Notes: generated by a model not told the origin, from the sequence alone. Shown: positions 25,971 through 36,138, numbered from the stretch's first letter. The stretch is DNA of 64,000 nt from Paracoccus shanxieyensis (GCF_009711265.1 NZ_WMII01000009.1:62001-126000); one strand, 5' to 3'. A program made the numbers and translations.

Positions 25971-28900
25971 ATGCGCATCGAACGACGCTTCACGACCACC
26001 GAGGGCGGCGCTTATGGCGATATCGGCTTTGCGCGGACGGCCAGCGAGATCCGCAATCCCGATGGCAGCATCGTGTTTCAGAACGATGCCGTGGAAATCC
26101 CGCAGGGCTGGTCGCAGGTCGCCTCGGATGTGATCGCGCAGAAGTATTTCCGCCGGGCAGGCGTTCCGGCGCGGCTGAAGCGGGTCAAGGAAAAGGGCGT
26201 GCCCGAATTCCTGTGGCGCTCGGTCGCCGATCACGAGGCGCTTGCGGGGTTGCCCGAGGATCAGCGGTTCGGCGCGGAAAGCTCGGCCCGGCAGGTGTTC
26301 GACCGACTGGCGGGTGCCTGGACCTATTGGGGCTGGAAGGGTGAGTATTTTTCGAACGAAGAAGACGCCCGCGCCTATTTCGATGAGATGCGCTTCATGC
26401 TGGCCCGTCAGATGGGCGCGCCGAACAGCCCGCAATGGTTCAATACCGGCCTGCATTGGGCTTATGGCATCGACGGGCCGTCGCAGGGGCATTTCTATGT
26501 CGATCACAAGTCGGGCAAGCTGGTGCGTTCGGACAGCGCCTATGAGCATCCGCAGCCGCATGCCTGTTTCATCCAGTCGGTGTCCGACGATCTGGTGAAC
26601 GAAGGCGGCATCATGGATCTGTGGCTGCGCGAGGCGCGGCTGTTCAAATACGGCTCGGGAACGGGCACCAATTTTTCGTCCCTTCGTGGAGAGGGCGAGA
26701 AACTGTCGGGCGGCGGCAGATCTTCGGGGCTGATGGGCTTTCTGAAGATCGGAGACCGGGCAGCCGGCGCGATCAAATCGGGCGGAACGACCCGACGCGC
26801 GGCAAAGATGGTGATCTGCGACATGGATCACCCCGACATCGAGCAGTTCATCAACTGGAAGGTCATCGAAGAACAGAAGGTCGCCTCGCTGGTGGCTGGT
26901 TCCAAGATGCACGAACGGAAGCTGAACGAGATCTTCGCCGCGATCCGGCAATGGGACGGGGAGGCTGATGCGGCCACCGATCCCGCCCGGAACGCGGCGT
27001 TGACATCGGCCATCCGGGCGGCAAAACGCAGCATGATCCCCGAGACCTATGTCAACCGGGTTCTGCAATATGCCTGTCAGGGCTTTGATTCGATTGAGTT
27101 CCCGACCTATGATACCGATTGGGACTCGCAGGCCTATTCCTCGGTTTCGGGGCAGAATTCCAACAATTCGGTGCGGGTGACGGATGCGTTCCTGCGCGCG
27201 GTGCGTGCGGATGCGGATTGGGAATTGCTGCGCCGCACCGATGGCGGCATCGCCAAGACTGTCAGCGCGCGCGATCTGTGGGACCAGATCGGCCATGCCG
27301 CATGGGCCTGTGCCGATCCGGGCATCCAGTTCCACGACACGGTGAACGCCTGGCATACCTGCCCGGCGGACGGGCCGATCCGGGGCAGCAATCCGTGCAG
27401 CGAATACATGTTTCTGGACGATACGGCCTGCAATCTGGCCTCGATGAACCTGCTGAGCTTCTGGGACGGGGCGGGGTTCGATGCCGATGCCTATGTCCAT
27501 GCCAGCCGGCTTTGGACCGTCACGCTGGAGATCAGCGTGCTGATGGCGCAGTTCCCCTCGAAAGAGATTGCGCAGCGCAGCTATGATTTCCGCACGCTGG
27601 GGCTGGGCTATGCCAATATCGGCGGTCTGCTGATGAATATGGGGCTGGGCTATGACAGCGCAGCCGGCCGGGCGCTGTGCGGCGCGTTGACGGCGATCAT
27701 GACCGGCGTGGCCTATGCCACCTCGGCCGAGATGGCGGCGAAGCTGGGGGCGTTTCCCGGCTATCGCCGCAACGCCGATCAGATGCTGCGCGTCATCCGC
27801 AACCACCGTGCCGCCGCGCATGGCACCGGGGCCTATGACGGGGTGAATGTGCGCCCGGTCGATCTGGATGCCGCGAACTGCCCCGATCCGCGGCTTGTCG
27901 CGCTGGCGCAGGGCGCATGGGACGAGGCGCTGTCGCTGGGCGAAGAACACGGCTTCCGCAATGCCCAGACCAGCGTCATCGCGCCCACCGGCACCATCGG
28001 GCTGGTGATGGATTGCGACACCACGGGGATCGAGCCGGATTTCGCGCTGGTCAAGTTCAAGAAGCTGGCGGGCGGCGGGTATTTCAAGATCATCAACCGC
28101 TCGGTTCCGGCGGCGCTGGCCGGGCTGGGCTATGGTCCCGCCCAGATCGAGGAGATCATCGCCTATGCCGTGGGCCATGCCAGTCTTGGCAATTGCCCCG
28201 CCATCAACCCCGCCAGTCTGATCGGTCACGGCTTCGGCCCGCGCGAGCTGGAAAAGATCGAGGCCGCGCTGCCGCAGGCGTTCGACATCCGCTTTGTCTT
28301 CAACCAATGGACGCTGGGGCAGGATTTCTGCCGCGAGACGCTGGGCATCCCCGAAGGCAAGCTGCTGGATCCGACCTTCGATCTGCTGCGCCATCTGGGC
28401 TTTACCAAGGCGCAGATCGACGCCGCCAACGATCATGTCTGCGGCACGATGACGCTGGAGGGCGCGCCGCATCTGCTGGCCGCGCATTATCCGGTCTTTG
28501 ACTGCGCCAATGCCTGCGGCAAGCAAGGCACGCGCTATCTGTCGGTCGAAAGCCATATCCGCATGATGGCGGCGGCGCAGAGCTTCATTTCCGGTGCGAT
28601 CTCGAAGACGATCAACATGCCCGCCAGCGCCACGATCGCCGATGCGCTGGCCGCCTATGAGCTGTCATGGTCGCTGGGGATCAAGGCCAATGCGCTGTAT
28701 CGCGACGGCTCGAAACTGTCGCAACCTCTGGCCTCGGCGCTGGTCGAGGATGACGAGGCGGCCGAGGAGATCCTTGCCACCGGCAACGGCGCCGAAAAGG
28801 TCGCGGTCATCGCCGAGAAGATCGTCGAAAAGATCATCGTCAAAGAGGCCGTGCGCAGCCATCGCGAAAAGCTGCCGCAGCGCCGCAAGGGCTATACCCA

Positions 28901-29564
28901 GAAGGCCATCGTCGGCGGGCACAAGGTCTATCTGCGCACCGGCGAATACGACAATGGCAGTCTGGGCGAGATCTTCATCGACATGCACAAGGAAGGTGCG
29001 GGCTTCCGGGCGATGATGAACAATTTCGCCATCGCCGTCTCGGTCGGTCTGCAATATGGCGTGCCGCTGGACGAATTCGTCGATGCCTTCACCTTCACCC
29101 GGTTCGAGCCTGCGGGCATGGTGCAGGGCAATGACAGCATCAAGAATGCGACCTCGGTGCTGGACTATATCTTCCGCGAACTGGCCGTCAGCTATCTGGA
29201 CCGCACCGATCTGGCGCATGTCGCGCCGCAGGGCGCGCGATTCGGCGATATGGGCGGGGGCGAGGCCGAGGGACAGCCGAATGTCGCTCCGGTCAGCAAT
29301 GCGGGCTCACGCTCGCTGGAGATGCTGAAGCAGATCAGTTCGACCGGCTATCTGAGGAAGCGCCTGCCGCAGGATCTGATGGTGCTGCAAAGCTCGGTCA
29401 CGGCGATTGCCACGGCCCAGCCCGGTGCGGCGGATCTGCGGGCGAAAGCGCGGATGCAGGGCTATGAGGGCGATCCCTGCGGCGAATGCGGCAATTACAC
29501 GCTGGTCCGTAACGGCACCTGCATGAAGTGCAACACCTGCGGCGGCACCAGCGGCTGCAGCTGA
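25971..29564 (+). CDS. nrdJ: Adenosylcobalamin-dependent class II ribonucleotide reductase
   Basis: 1197 residues from the ATG at 25971 (GGGG four bases upstream; no family similarity before it). It reduces ribonucleotides to deoxyribonucleotides with a B12-generated radical, with or without oxygen. Features in order: [16 protein letters not shown], the first active-site cysteine in [12 protein letters not shown], the [15 protein letters not shown] loop, the [20 protein letters not shown] active site (Cys and Glu), and [26 protein letters not shown]-like domain (about residues 965-1090) and a zinc-ribbon/redox C-terminus with CGECG and CMKCNTCGG end the protein. cobQ in the same window supplies its cofactor pathway. 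Confidence 0.96.
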   Translation: MRIERRFTTTEGGAYGDIGFARTASEIRNPDGSIVFQNDAVEIPQGWSQVASDVIAQKYFRRAGVPARLKRVKEKGVPEFLWRSVADHEALAGLPEDQRFGAESSARQVFDRLAGAWTYWGWKGEYFSNEEDARAYFDEMRFMLARQMGAPNSPQWFNTGLHWAYGIDGPSQGHFYVDHKSGKLVRSDSAYEHPQPHACFIQSVSDDLVNEGGIMDLWLREARLFKYGSGTGTNFSSLRGEGEKLSGGGRSSGLMGFLKIGDRAAGAIKSGGTTRRAAKMVICDMDHPDIEQFINWKVIEEQKVASLVAGSKMHERKLNEIFAAIRQWDGEADAATDPARNAALTSAIRAAKRSMIPETYVNRVLQYACQGFDSIEFPTYDTDWDSQAYSSVSGQNSNNSVRVTDAFLRAVRADADWELLRRTDGGIAKTVSARDLWDQIGHAAWACADPGIQFHDTVNAWHTCPADGPIRGSNPCSEYMFLDDTACNLASMNLLSFWDGAGFDADAYVHASRLWTVTLEISVLMAQFPSKEIAQRSYDFRTLGLGYANIGGLLMNMGLGYDSAAGRALCGALTAIMTGVAYATSAEMAAKLGAFPGYRRNADQMLRVIRNHRAAAHGTGAYDGVNVRPVDLDAANCPDPRLVALAQGAWDEALSLGEEHGFRNAQTSVIAPTGTIGLVMDCDTTGIEPDFALVKFKKLAGGGYFKIINRSVPAALAGLGYGPAQIEEIIAYAVGHASLGNCPAINPASLIGHGFGPRELEKIEAALPQAFDIRFVFNQWTLGQDFCRETLGIPEGKLLDPTFDLLRHLGFTKAQIDAANDHVCGTMTLEGAPHLLAAHYPVFDCANACGKQGTRYLSVESHIRMMAAAQSFISGAISKTINMPASATIADALAAYELSWSLGIKANALYRDGSKLSQPLASALVEDDEAAEEILATGNGAEKVAVIAEKIVEKIIVKEAVRSHREKLPQRRKGYTQKAIVGGHKVYLRTGEYDNGSLGEIFIDMHKEGAGFRAMMNNFAIAVSVGLQYGVPLDEFVDAFTFTRFEPAGMVQGNDSIKNATSVLDYIFRELAVSYLDRTDLAHVAPQGARFGDMGGGEAEGQPNVAPVSNAGSRSLEMLKQISSTGYLRKRLPQDLMVLQSSVTAIATAQPGAADLRAKARMQGYEGDPCGECGNYTLVRNGTCMKCNTCGGTSGCS

Positions 29565-29840
29565 TCGCGGCCCCGCCAGGCGGAGTTCACAGGCAGCGGG
29601 TCTTCGCAGGAAGGCCCGTTGTCTGACTTTGCATCAATCGCCTCTGCATTCGGCAAACCGCCCGAAACCTGGCCTTGCGGCAGGGGCCTTGTGGCGGCTT
29701 GACGCCCCTGCCGTGGCAAGTCACGATCAGTTCATTCCTTGCGAGCGTGGTTCATTTGCAACGGCCTTAGAAATCCCCTTCAACATGAACATATTGCCAG
29801 CGTGGCCCTTGACCCACCGGCAGCGAAGGAGACCATCCAG

Positions 29841-31403
29841 ATGAAGAACTTGTCCCCCCGTTATTTCCTGACCGCCTCGGGGCTGGCAATCGCGATTGCC
29901 GCATCATCGGCGGCGATTGCGCAGGCTCCCGCGACGCAGGATCCGCAGGAAGCCGCCAACAACAACCAGCCGCTGGTCGCGCCTGAAAATCAGGCCCGGC
30001 GCGAGCAGGTGATGCCCGAGACATTTGCCGATCTGGTCGAACAGGTCAGCCCGGCCGTCGTGAACATCACCACCACCTCGACCGTATCCTCGCCTCTGGC
30101 GGGCGGTTTGCAGATCCCCGAAGGCAGCCCCTTCAGCGATCTGTTCCGCGAATTCGGTTTCCCCGGCATGCCGCAGGGGCCGGACGGGCAGCAGATGCCC
30201 TTTGGTCGTGGCGGCCCGCAGGCCGAACAGCGCTCGAACGCACTGGGATCGGGCTTCGTCGTGTCGGCGGATGGGCTGATCGTCACCAACAACCACGTCA
30301 TCGACGGGGCCGATGCCATCGAGATCGAGTTCTTCTCGGGCAAGAAGCTGCCGGCGAAAGTGGTGGGCAAGGACGAAAAGACCGATATCGCCGTGCTGCG
30401 CGTCGAAAGCCCCGATCCTCTGCCTTTCGTCAAGTTCGGCGACAGCGACAATTCCCGCGTCGGCGACTGGGTGCTGGCCCTGGGCAACCCGCTGGGGCAG
30501 GGCTTCTCGGCCTCGACCGGGATCGTCTCGGCGCGCAACCGGGCGCTGTCGGGCACCTATGACGATTTCATCCAGACCGATGCGGCGATCAACCGCGGCA
30601 ACTCGGGCGGGCCGCTGTTCAACATGGATGGCGAGGTGATCGGCGTGAACACCGCGATCCTGTCGCCCAATGGCGGCTCGATCGGGATCGGCTTCTCGAT
30701 GGCGTCGAATGTCGTCGGCAAGGTCGTCGAGCAGCTTGAGGAATTCGGCGAAACCCGCCGTGGCTGGCTGGGCGTCAAGATCCAGCCCGTCAGCGACGAT
30801 ATCGCCGAAAGCCTTGGCCTTGCCAGTGCCGAAGGCGCGATGGTCACCGATGTGCCCGAGGGCCCGGCGCTGGATGCCGGGATGAAGGCGGGCGATGTCA
30901 TCACCAATTTCGCCGGGGGCGAGGTCAAGGATCCGCGCGATCTGGTGCGCCGCGTGGCCGATGCGCCCGTGGGCGAGGCCGTGGACGTGACCGTTCAGCG
31001 CGAGGGCAAGCCCGTCGATCTGAAGATCACGCTGGGCCGTCGCGAACTGGCCGAAGGCAGCGGCGCCAATGCCAGCGACCAGAACGGCGAGGCGACCGAG
31101 GACAGCAGCTCGGAAATCATGGGCATGAATGTCGTGCCGCTGACCCCCGAGATTGCCGGTGAACTTGGCGTGTCGCGCGACATGCAGGGTCTGGTCGTGC
31201 AGCAGGTCGCCCCCGAGGGTGCCGCTGCCGACAAGGGCCTGAGCGCGGGCGATGTCATCACCGAGGCGGGCCAGCAGCCCGTGACCACGCTGGCCGAGCT
31301 GGAAGCCCGCATCAAGGACGCCCGCGATGCCGGGCGCAAGTCGATCCTGATGATGGTGCGCCGCGCGGGCGAGCCGCGCTTCGTCGCGCTGCCGGTGCAG
31401 TAA
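29841..31403 (+). CDS. DegP/HtrA-type periplasmic serine protease
   Basis: 520 residues from the ATG at 29841 with GAAGGAGA nine bases upstream. A signal peptide (about residues 1-27, ending AIAQA) directs it to the periplasm. The trypsin-like domain has the catalytic triad His152 (TNNHVID), Asp182 (KTDIAVLRV) and Ser255 (NRGNSGGPLFN). Two PDZ domains follow (about 300-390, GWLGVKIQPVSDDIAESLGL, and 425-515, ending GEPRFVALPVQ). The Do family degrades and refolds damaged envelope proteins. A Q-linker and FPGMPQGPDGQQMPFGRGG loop in the protease domain is the long LA loop. A 276-bp leader separates it from nrdJ; no clear promoter was placed there. Confidence 0.94.
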   Translation: MKNLSPRYFLTASGLAIAIAASSAAIAQAPATQDPQEAANNNQPLVAPENQARREQVMPETFADLVEQVSPAVVNITTTSTVSSPLAGGLQIPEGSPFSDLFREFGFPGMPQGPDGQQMPFGRGGPQAEQRSNALGSGFVVSADGLIVTNNHVIDGADAIEIEFFSGKKLPAKVVGKDEKTDIAVLRVESPDPLPFVKFGDSDNSRVGDWVLALGNPLGQGFSASTGIVSARNRALSGTYDDFIQTDAAINRGNSGGPLFNMDGEVIGVNTAILSPNGGSIGIGFSMASNVVGKVVEQLEEFGETRRGWLGVKIQPVSDDIAESLGLASAEGAMVTDVPEGPALDAGMKAGDVITNFAGGEVKDPRDLVRRVADAPVGEAVDVTVQREGKPVDLKITLGRRELAEGSGANASDQNGEATEDSSSEIMGMNVVPLTPEIAGELGVSRDMQGLVVQQVAPEGAAADKGLSAGDVITEAGQQPVTTLAELEARIKDARDAGRKSILMMVRRAGEPRFVALPVQ

Positions 31404-31414
31404 GGGCGAACGCA

Positions 31415-31443
31415 AAAGGGCCGGGTGCGATTCCCGGCCCTTT
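31415..31443 (+). terminator. Terminator of the DegP-type protease gene
   Basis: AAAGGGCCGGG (31415-31425) pairs with CCCGGCCCTTT (31433-31443), an 11-bp perfect stem with a 7-base loop, 11 bp past the stop codon. Confidence 0.8.
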
Positions 31444-31455
31444 CGGACATGCAAG

Positions 31456-31480
31456 AAAGGGGCGCGGTCAGCGCCCCTTT
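31456..31480 (-). terminator. Terminator of the IalB-family gene
   Basis: AAAGGGGCGC (31456-31465) and GCGCCCCTTT (31471-31480) form a 10-bp stem with a 5-base loop next to the IalB stop codon. T-rich tracts flank both sides, so it can serve either strand. Confidence 0.75.
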
Positions 31481-31484
31481 TTCG

Positions 31485-32246
31485 TTATTGCTGCGGGGCT
31501 GCCGGAGCAGCGGGGGCTGCCGGGGCCGCAGGCGCGGCTGCGGGCGCTGCGGTGGGTGCGACCGGGGTCGCTTCCGGCAGATCCTTGTTGGCCGCGACCA
31601 GCGCGTCGATCCCTGCGGTGATGCCGCTGAGCGACATGGTCAGGCGCACGGGTTGGTTGTTCGGCGCGCCGAAGGGCAGCAGGCTGACGGTGGCGCTTTT
31701 TCCGCGCTTCATATTGCCCAGCTCGGCTTCGGTCAGGCCGATCCGCGACACGCAGCCGACCGGCGCGCACAGCATGAAGGGATAACGGCGGGCCTGATTC
31801 TGGTCGATCTGCAGCTGCATCCCGGCCTGAAGGTCGGTTTCCAGCGGCGCCACGATCGTCACCACGGCCGAAACCTCACCACCGCTCATCGGCAGGATCG
31901 AGGTTTCCGCGACCGAAGCGCCCTGCGCGTCTTTCAGAAGCTGGTAAAGCTCGCACGGGTCGTTGTTGTCCGGCGTCTTCATGCAGCGCAGCGTCCAGTC
32001 GCCATGCGTCGATTTCACATAGGTCTGACCGGGCTGCGGCTCGCCATTGGCGGGGGCGGTGGTGCCGGGGGCCGCGTCGGCGGCAGCGGCCGGAGCCGTG
32101 GGGGCCGGGGCGGCAGGGGCCGGGGCCTCGGCGGCGGGCGCTTCTGCGGGCGCGGCGGGGGCCGGGGTTTCCTGCGCCAGTGCCATGCCGGGGCCGGCAA
32201 TTGCAAAGATGGCGGCAATCAGGGAAGCAGACGTCCGAATGGCCAT
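31485..32246 (-). CDS. Invasion-associated locus B (IalB) family protein
   Basis: 253 residues from the ATG at 32244-32246 (AAAGGA upstream). Signal peptide about residues 1-25 (ending GMALAQ). A Pro/Ala-rich linker (26-70) is followed by the IalB domain: VKSTHGDWTLRCMKTPDNND with paired cysteines, CELYQLLKDAQGASVAET, and the MLCAPVGCVSRIGLTEAEL segment with a second cysteine pair. A second Pro/Ala tail closes the protein. The family is periplasmic; the name comes from a Bartonella erythrocyte invasion locus, but free-living alphaproteobacteria have several copies of unknown function. Convergent with the protease gene. Confidence 0.88.
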   Translation of the reverse strand: MAIRTSASLIAAIFAIAGPGMALAQETPAPAAPAEAPAAEAPAPAAPAPTAPAAAADAAPGTTAPANGEPQPGQTYVKSTHGDWTLRCMKTPDNNDPCELYQLLKDAQGASVAETSILPMSGGEVSAVVTIVAPLETDLQAGMQLQIDQNQARRYPFMLCAPVGCVSRIGLTEAELGNMKRGKSATVSLLPFGAPNNQPVRLTMSLSGITAGIDALVAANKDLPEATPVAPTAAPAAAPAAPAAPAAPAAPQQ

Positions 32247-32435
32247 GGTTCTTTCCTTTGGTCCAGGTTGTCCGGGCGGTGGTAGCACGCGCCCCGCGCC
32301 TTGTCAGGGGCGATCCCCCGCCAAACTGTCAACTTTGTGTTTCCTTGCCGTGTGATAGGCGTAGGAAAGGCGAAAGCCCGCTTGGGCGCGATGTCGCGTC
32401 CCGGTCCGCCCGGCAGATCGTGCGGCCTGAAACAA

Positions 32436-32476
32436 GGAACCCGGAACGCGTCGCCGCATCCCGGGTTCCCTTTTTT
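32436..32476 (+). terminator. Orphan intrinsic terminator (plus strand)
   Basis: GGAACCCGG (32436-32444) pairs with CCGGGTTCC (32461-32469) around a 16-base loop and is followed by C and six T (32471-32476). This is a textbook plus-strand terminator, but no plus-strand gene ends here; the nearest upstream gene runs the other way. Confidence 0.7.
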
Positions 32477-32593
32477 ACCTTCCCTGCCGGACTGGCCGGT
32501 CGTCATTGCCTGGGAAGCTAGAATGCGCCGAGACGCACGTCAACTGTTCGAATCGTCAGGTTTTGTCATCGTGGCGTCATATTTCCTGCCATG

Positions 32594-32617
32594 AAAAAAG
32601 CCGCGCCCGCAGGCGCG
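32594..32617 (-). terminator. Orphan intrinsic terminator (minus strand)
   Basis: GCCGCGCC and GGCGCGGC form an 8-bp stem with a CGCA loop (about 32600-32619). On the minus strand the stem is followed by TTTTTT (32594-32599). Transcription reaching it would have to start between it and the HerA-like gene, on the opposite strand, where no protein gene is apparent. Confidence 0.65.
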
Positions 32618-32749
32618 GCAGTCCGTCAGGGAGGATGCGGCGGGATTACTGCTGTCCGCGCGCGCAGCTCCAGACTGGCACATTTCTGTTTGCAGAGTAT
32701 TGTCCAAAGGTATTGCCTTGTTTTTTCGTAACTCAGCCAAGAGGGTAGC

Positions 32750-34339
32750 ATGGCCGAAATCGTCGATCTGGATGCCGGAACGGTCTTTGTCGGTGGCGGC
32801 GGGGGGGATTACGCCCTGCCTCAGAACCTGCTGCTGAAATACGCCAACCGCCACGGGCTGATCGCGGGCGCGACGGGCACCGGCAAGACGGTGACGCTGC
32901 AGACGCTGGCCGAATCCTTTTCCAAGGCCGGGGTGCCGGTCTTCATGTCCGATGTGAAGGGCGATCTGGCGGGCATTGCCAAGGCGGGCGATCCCGATGG
33001 CCCGCTGAAAGAGCCGTTCGAGAAACGCGCGGCGCAGATCGGCATCTCGCTGGATTATCAGGCCTTTCCCGTGACCTTCTGGGATATCTGGGGTGAACGC
33101 GGCCATCCCGTGCGGACCACCCCGGCCGAGATGGGGCCGCTGCTGCTGTCGCGGCTGATGAATCTGACCGATGTCCAGGAGGGCGTGCTGAACATCGCGT
33201 TCCGCGTCGCCGATGAGGAGGGGCTGGCGCTGCTGGACATGAAGGACCTGCAAGCGATGCTGGTCTGGGTTGGTCAGAACGCCAAGGATCTGTCGCTGAA
33301 ATACGGCAATGTCTCGACGGCCTCGGTCGGGGCGATCCAGCGGGCGCTGATGGTGCTGGAAAACGAAGGCGGCAATCTGCTGTTTGGCGAACCGGCGCTG
33401 GAACTGTCGGACATGATGCGGCTGGATGCCTCGGGCAAGGGGATGGTGAATATCCTGTCGGCTGAAAAGCTGATGAACTCGCCGCGGCTTTACGCGACTT
33501 TCCTGCTGTGGCTGATGTCGGAACTGTTCGAGCAACTGCCCGAGGTGGGCGATCCGGACAAGCCGCGCATCGCGTTTTTCTTTGATGAGGCGCATCTGCT
33601 GTTCGCGGGCGCCCCTCCGGCGCTGGTCGACAAGATCGAACAGGTGGCGCGGCTGATCCGGTCCAAGGGTGTCAGCATCTGGTTCATCAGCCAGAACCCG
33701 GCGGATCTGCCGGAATCGGTGCTGGGCCAGTTGGGCAACCGGGTGCAGCACGCCTTGCGCGCCTTTACCGCCAAGGATCAGAAGGCGCTGCGGCTGGCGG
33801 CGCAGAACTATCGCAGCAATCCCGATTTCGACATTGCCGAAGCGATTCAGGCCGTTGGCACGGGCGAGGCCGTCACCTCGCTTCTGGAGGCCAAGGGCGT
33901 GCCGGGGATCGCACAGCGCACGCTGATCCGCCCGCCTTTGGCGCAGAACGGTCCGATCACCGATGCCGAGCGCGGCGCGATCATCGCGAATTCTCCGATG
34001 GGACTGAAATACGGCAAGACGCTGGACCGCGAATCTGCCTATGAGCTGCTGGCCAAGCGCGCCGATGCGGCTGCAGCGCAGGCCGCCAAGGCAGAGGCCC
34101 CGGCGCAGGATGATGATCTGTTCGCCATCCCGCGTGAACACGCGCGCGGCAGGCGTTACGATGCGGGGATCCAGATCCGCGACCCGGCCCCCGCGCCGCG
34201 GGAAAAGACAACGCGCCGGGCCTCAAGCAGCGACAGCATCGCCACCGCCTTCGGCAAAAGTCTGGCCCGGCAGATCGGCACCAAGACCGGGCAGGCGCTG
34301 GTCAGGGGCGTGCTTGGGTCGCTTTTGCGGGGTAAGTGA
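32750..34339 (+). CDS. HerA-like/DUF853 P-loop ATPase
   Basis: 529 residues. HerA-FtsK-type ATPase with Walker A IAGATGTGKTVTLQT near residues 40-54, the FMSDVKGDLAGIAKAGD segment that defines DUF853 (E. coli YjgR relatives), Walker B IAFFFDEAHLLF near residues 274-285, and the sensor-like WFISQNPADLPESVLGQLGN. The C-terminus is basic (RRASSSDSIATAFGKS, ending RGVLGSLLRGK). Such ATPases act as hexameric DNA pumps when paired with NurA, but no nuclease is nearby and the role of the DUF853 branch is not settled. Its 3' end overlaps the convergent DUF6477 gene by 38 bp. Confidence 0.9.
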   Translation: MAEIVDLDAGTVFVGGGGGDYALPQNLLLKYANRHGLIAGATGTGKTVTLQTLAESFSKAGVPVFMSDVKGDLAGIAKAGDPDGPLKEPFEKRAAQIGISLDYQAFPVTFWDIWGERGHPVRTTPAEMGPLLLSRLMNLTDVQEGVLNIAFRVADEEGLALLDMKDLQAMLVWVGQNAKDLSLKYGNVSTASVGAIQRALMVLENEGGNLLFGEPALELSDMMRLDASGKGMVNILSAEKLMNSPRLYATFLLWLMSELFEQLPEVGDPDKPRIAFFFDEAHLLFAGAPPALVDKIEQVARLIRSKGVSIWFISQNPADLPESVLGQLGNRVQHALRAFTAKDQKALRLAAQNYRSNPDFDIAEAIQAVGTGEAVTSLLEAKGVPGIAQRTLIRPPLAQNGPITDAERGAIIANSPMGLKYGKTLDRESAYELLAKRADAAAAQAAKAEAPAQDDDLFAIPREHARGRRYDAGIQIRDPAPAPREKTTRRASSSDSIATAFGKSLARQIGTKTGQALVRGVLGSLLRGK

Positions 34340-34646
34340 CCGGCGCTGTCGCGCTGTCCAGCGTTTCGGCGATGATGGCGACCAGCAGCAGGATGTGGCG
34401 CTGCACGTCATAATCCGCCTCTGAGCCGCGCCGGGCCATGTCCAGACGCTGCTCCTCGGCGTGCAGGCGGGGCAGGGTGTGGCCGGGCAGCGGGATCTCG
34501 TCGCTTTTGAACAGGCGGCGCATGTCGCGCTTGCGGTTCCACGAGGACAGCCCCGCGCGGGCCGCCTGCACCAGCAGCCGGGGGCGGCGGAATTCCGGCC
34601 TTTGCGGGCGTGGCTGAAACTGAATCACGTTCGAATTTGTGGTCAT
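34302..34646 (-). CDS. DUF6477 family protein
   Basis: 114 residues from the ATG at 34644-34646 with AGGAGA eight bases upstream. Basic N-terminus (NVIQFQPRPQRPEFRRPRLL), then ARAGLSSWNRKRDMRRLFKS and LHAEEQRLDMARRGSEADYD, matching the small DUF6477 family that I know only from Rhodobacteraceae. No function is known; the many arginines suggest nucleic-acid or membrane contact, which is inference. It diverges from the DUF6456 gene 211 bp away, a neighbourhood often kept in this group. It overlaps the HerA-like gene tail-to-tail. Confidence 0.8.
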   Translation of the reverse strand: MTTNSNVIQFQPRPQRPEFRRPRLLVQAARAGLSSWNRKRDMRRLFKSDEIPLPGHTLPRLHAEEQRLDMARRGSEADYDVQRHILLLVAIIAETLDSATAPVTYPAKATQARP

Positions 34647-34857
34647 GGCGTTTCTCCTGCCGATCGTTGCAGGAAGAATTTTGCACAACCGATGCGTGTG
34701 TTGCGTTGCGGCGTGCTGTTGCGCGCGCCCTAGCAAGGATTCTTTAGGAATTGTTAGCAAATATTGCCCAATCCACACCACAAGTCGGTCGGTTTGGCTG
34801 ATGCTGACAACAACCCATCGGCGAGCGATTGTCGGCTCGCCTGCAGGAAATGAAGGA

Positions 34858-36114
34858 ATGACGATGACCATTCAGACGGGAGATTTCGTCCTTGGTGCCA
34901 TGCCGGCCGGATTGGCTGTCGGCATCGGGGCGCAGCCACAGGCGGATGCCGCACCGGCCTTGACGATCCCGCAATTTCCCGCCACCGCCGCCTTGCCCGT
35001 CCGGGCCGATGCCGCGCCGTCGTCGGACGGCGATATGGGGCTTTATCTGCGCCATGTCGAAGGCGGCGAGTCGATCCGGGCCCTGGCGCGCGAACTGGGT
35101 TGTCATGCCTCGACCATCCTGCGCCGCATCCGCCGGTTCGAGGCGCGGCGCGACGATCCGCTGATCGACCGCGCGGTGGAACGGGCCGCCGAACAGCCGC
35201 TGCCCGCCCATCCCGAAGCGCCCGCTGCCATGGCCACCGCGCCGGGGCGCAGCGGCATGCGCCAGATCGCCCGCATCCTGCGGCGTCTGGCCGAACCGGG
35301 CGCGCAGATGGTGGTGGCCGAGGGCATGGACAAGGCCATCGTCGTGCGCGACGAAATTCGCACCGCCATTCTGGATCGCGAACTGGCCGAACATATGGCG
35401 GTGCGGACTTGGGTGCAGCTTGTCGGGCAGGGCCGCATCAACCGCTATACCATCTCATCGCAGGGCCGCACCGCGCTGCGCGGGCTGCTGGCGGCGCGGC
35501 GTTCGGGGCCATTGCCGGGGCAGGGTGATTTCGCACAGGCCGAGCCTGTCGATGCCCCCGAGGTCGTCGCGGGCATGGCTGAGGAAGCCGCGCTTTTCGA
35601 TCACGCCGATCAGCACCGGATCTGGGAAGATCGTCACATCACCGACCCCGAGGACGGCACCCGCCGCCGCACCCGCGTCAATATCGCCGAAAGCCCGCTG
35701 ATGATGCTGGCCCGCCGCCGCGAGCCGGATGGCAGCCTGTTTCTGGCCGCCGAAATGGTCAGCGCCGGTGAACGGCTGCGCGAGGATTTCGAACTGGCGC
35801 AGATGGGCCCGCGCGTCACGCAGAACTGGGACCGTTTCCTGACCGCCGGGGCCGATGTGTCGCGCGGCGGGGCGGGCTATGGCGGCGGTTCGGAAAGCGC
35901 CCGCAACCGGGTGGCTGCGGCCTTGCGCGAACTGGGGCCGGGCATGGGCGACATGTGCCTGCGGGTCTGCTGCTTTCTGGAAGGGATCGAGATGACCGAG
36001 CGGCGGCTGGGCTGGTCGGCGCGGTCCGGCAAGATCGTCCTGCGGCTGGCGCTGATGCGTCTGGACCGGCATTACCGCGAGACCTATGGCTCGGGGTCGC
36101 CGCTGATCGGCTGA
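34858..36114 (+). CDS. DUF6456 protein with a helix-turn-helix segment
   Basis: 418 residues from ATG 34858, or 416 from ATG 34864; GAAGGA sits directly before the first and six bases before the second, so the latter may be used. Near residues 62-92 a helix-turn-helix is visible (GGESIRALARELGCHASTIL, then RRIRRFEARRDD). A central region has NRYTISSQGRTALRGLLAAR, reminiscent of winged-helix proteins. The C-terminal DUF6456 domain ends ERRLGWSARSGKIVLRLALM. This is probably a DNA-binding regulator peculiar to Rhodobacterales. A terminator follows within 50 bp. The gene pair with DUF6477 suggests a shared role, which is inference. Confidence 0.82.
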   Translation: MTMTIQTGDFVLGAMPAGLAVGIGAQPQADAAPALTIPQFPATAALPVRADAAPSSDGDMGLYLRHVEGGESIRALARELGCHASTILRRIRRFEARRDDPLIDRAVERAAEQPLPAHPEAPAAMATAPGRSGMRQIARILRRLAEPGAQMVVAEGMDKAIVVRDEIRTAILDRELAEHMAVRTWVQLVGQGRINRYTISSQGRTALRGLLAARRSGPLPGQGDFAQAEPVDAPEVVAGMAEEAALFDHADQHRIWEDRHITDPEDGTRRRTRVNIAESPLMMLARRREPDGSLFLAAEMVSAGERLREDFELAQMGPRVTQNWDRFLTAGADVSRGGAGYGGGSESARNRVAAALRELGPGMGDMCLRVCCFLEGIEMTERRLGWSARSGKIVLRLALMRLDRHYRETYGSGSPLIG

Positions 36115-36138
36115 GCTTACCGCACAGGGGAAAAGCAA

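Larger units (their letters stand above)
32247..32749. other. 503-bp gene-free interval with two facing terminators
   Basis: No convincing protein gene. It contains the two orphan terminators above, pointing toward each other 118 bp apart, plus the divergent promoters of the IalB and HerA-like genes at its ends. One or two small RNAs (about 32300-32476 on plus, about 32594-32740 on minus) would explain the terminators. Confidence 0.45.

Noticed and set aside
25812..28556. Long open frame on the minus strand opposite nrdJ (914 codons)
   Set aside because: Antisense shadow of a strongly conserved reductase; no start signal or family similarity.
29565..29840. Heat-shock (RpoH) or extracytoplasmic promoter for the DegP-type gene
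   Set aside because: CTTGC- and CTTGAC-like segments are present but no properly spaced -10 element could be matched.
32540..34141. Minus-strand open frame opposite the HerA-like gene, ending in a Cys-containing tail
   Set aside because: The tail (CRACGRGFF) caught the eye because it spans the orphan minus-strand terminator, but the body is an antisense shadow and no ribosome site supports a short version.
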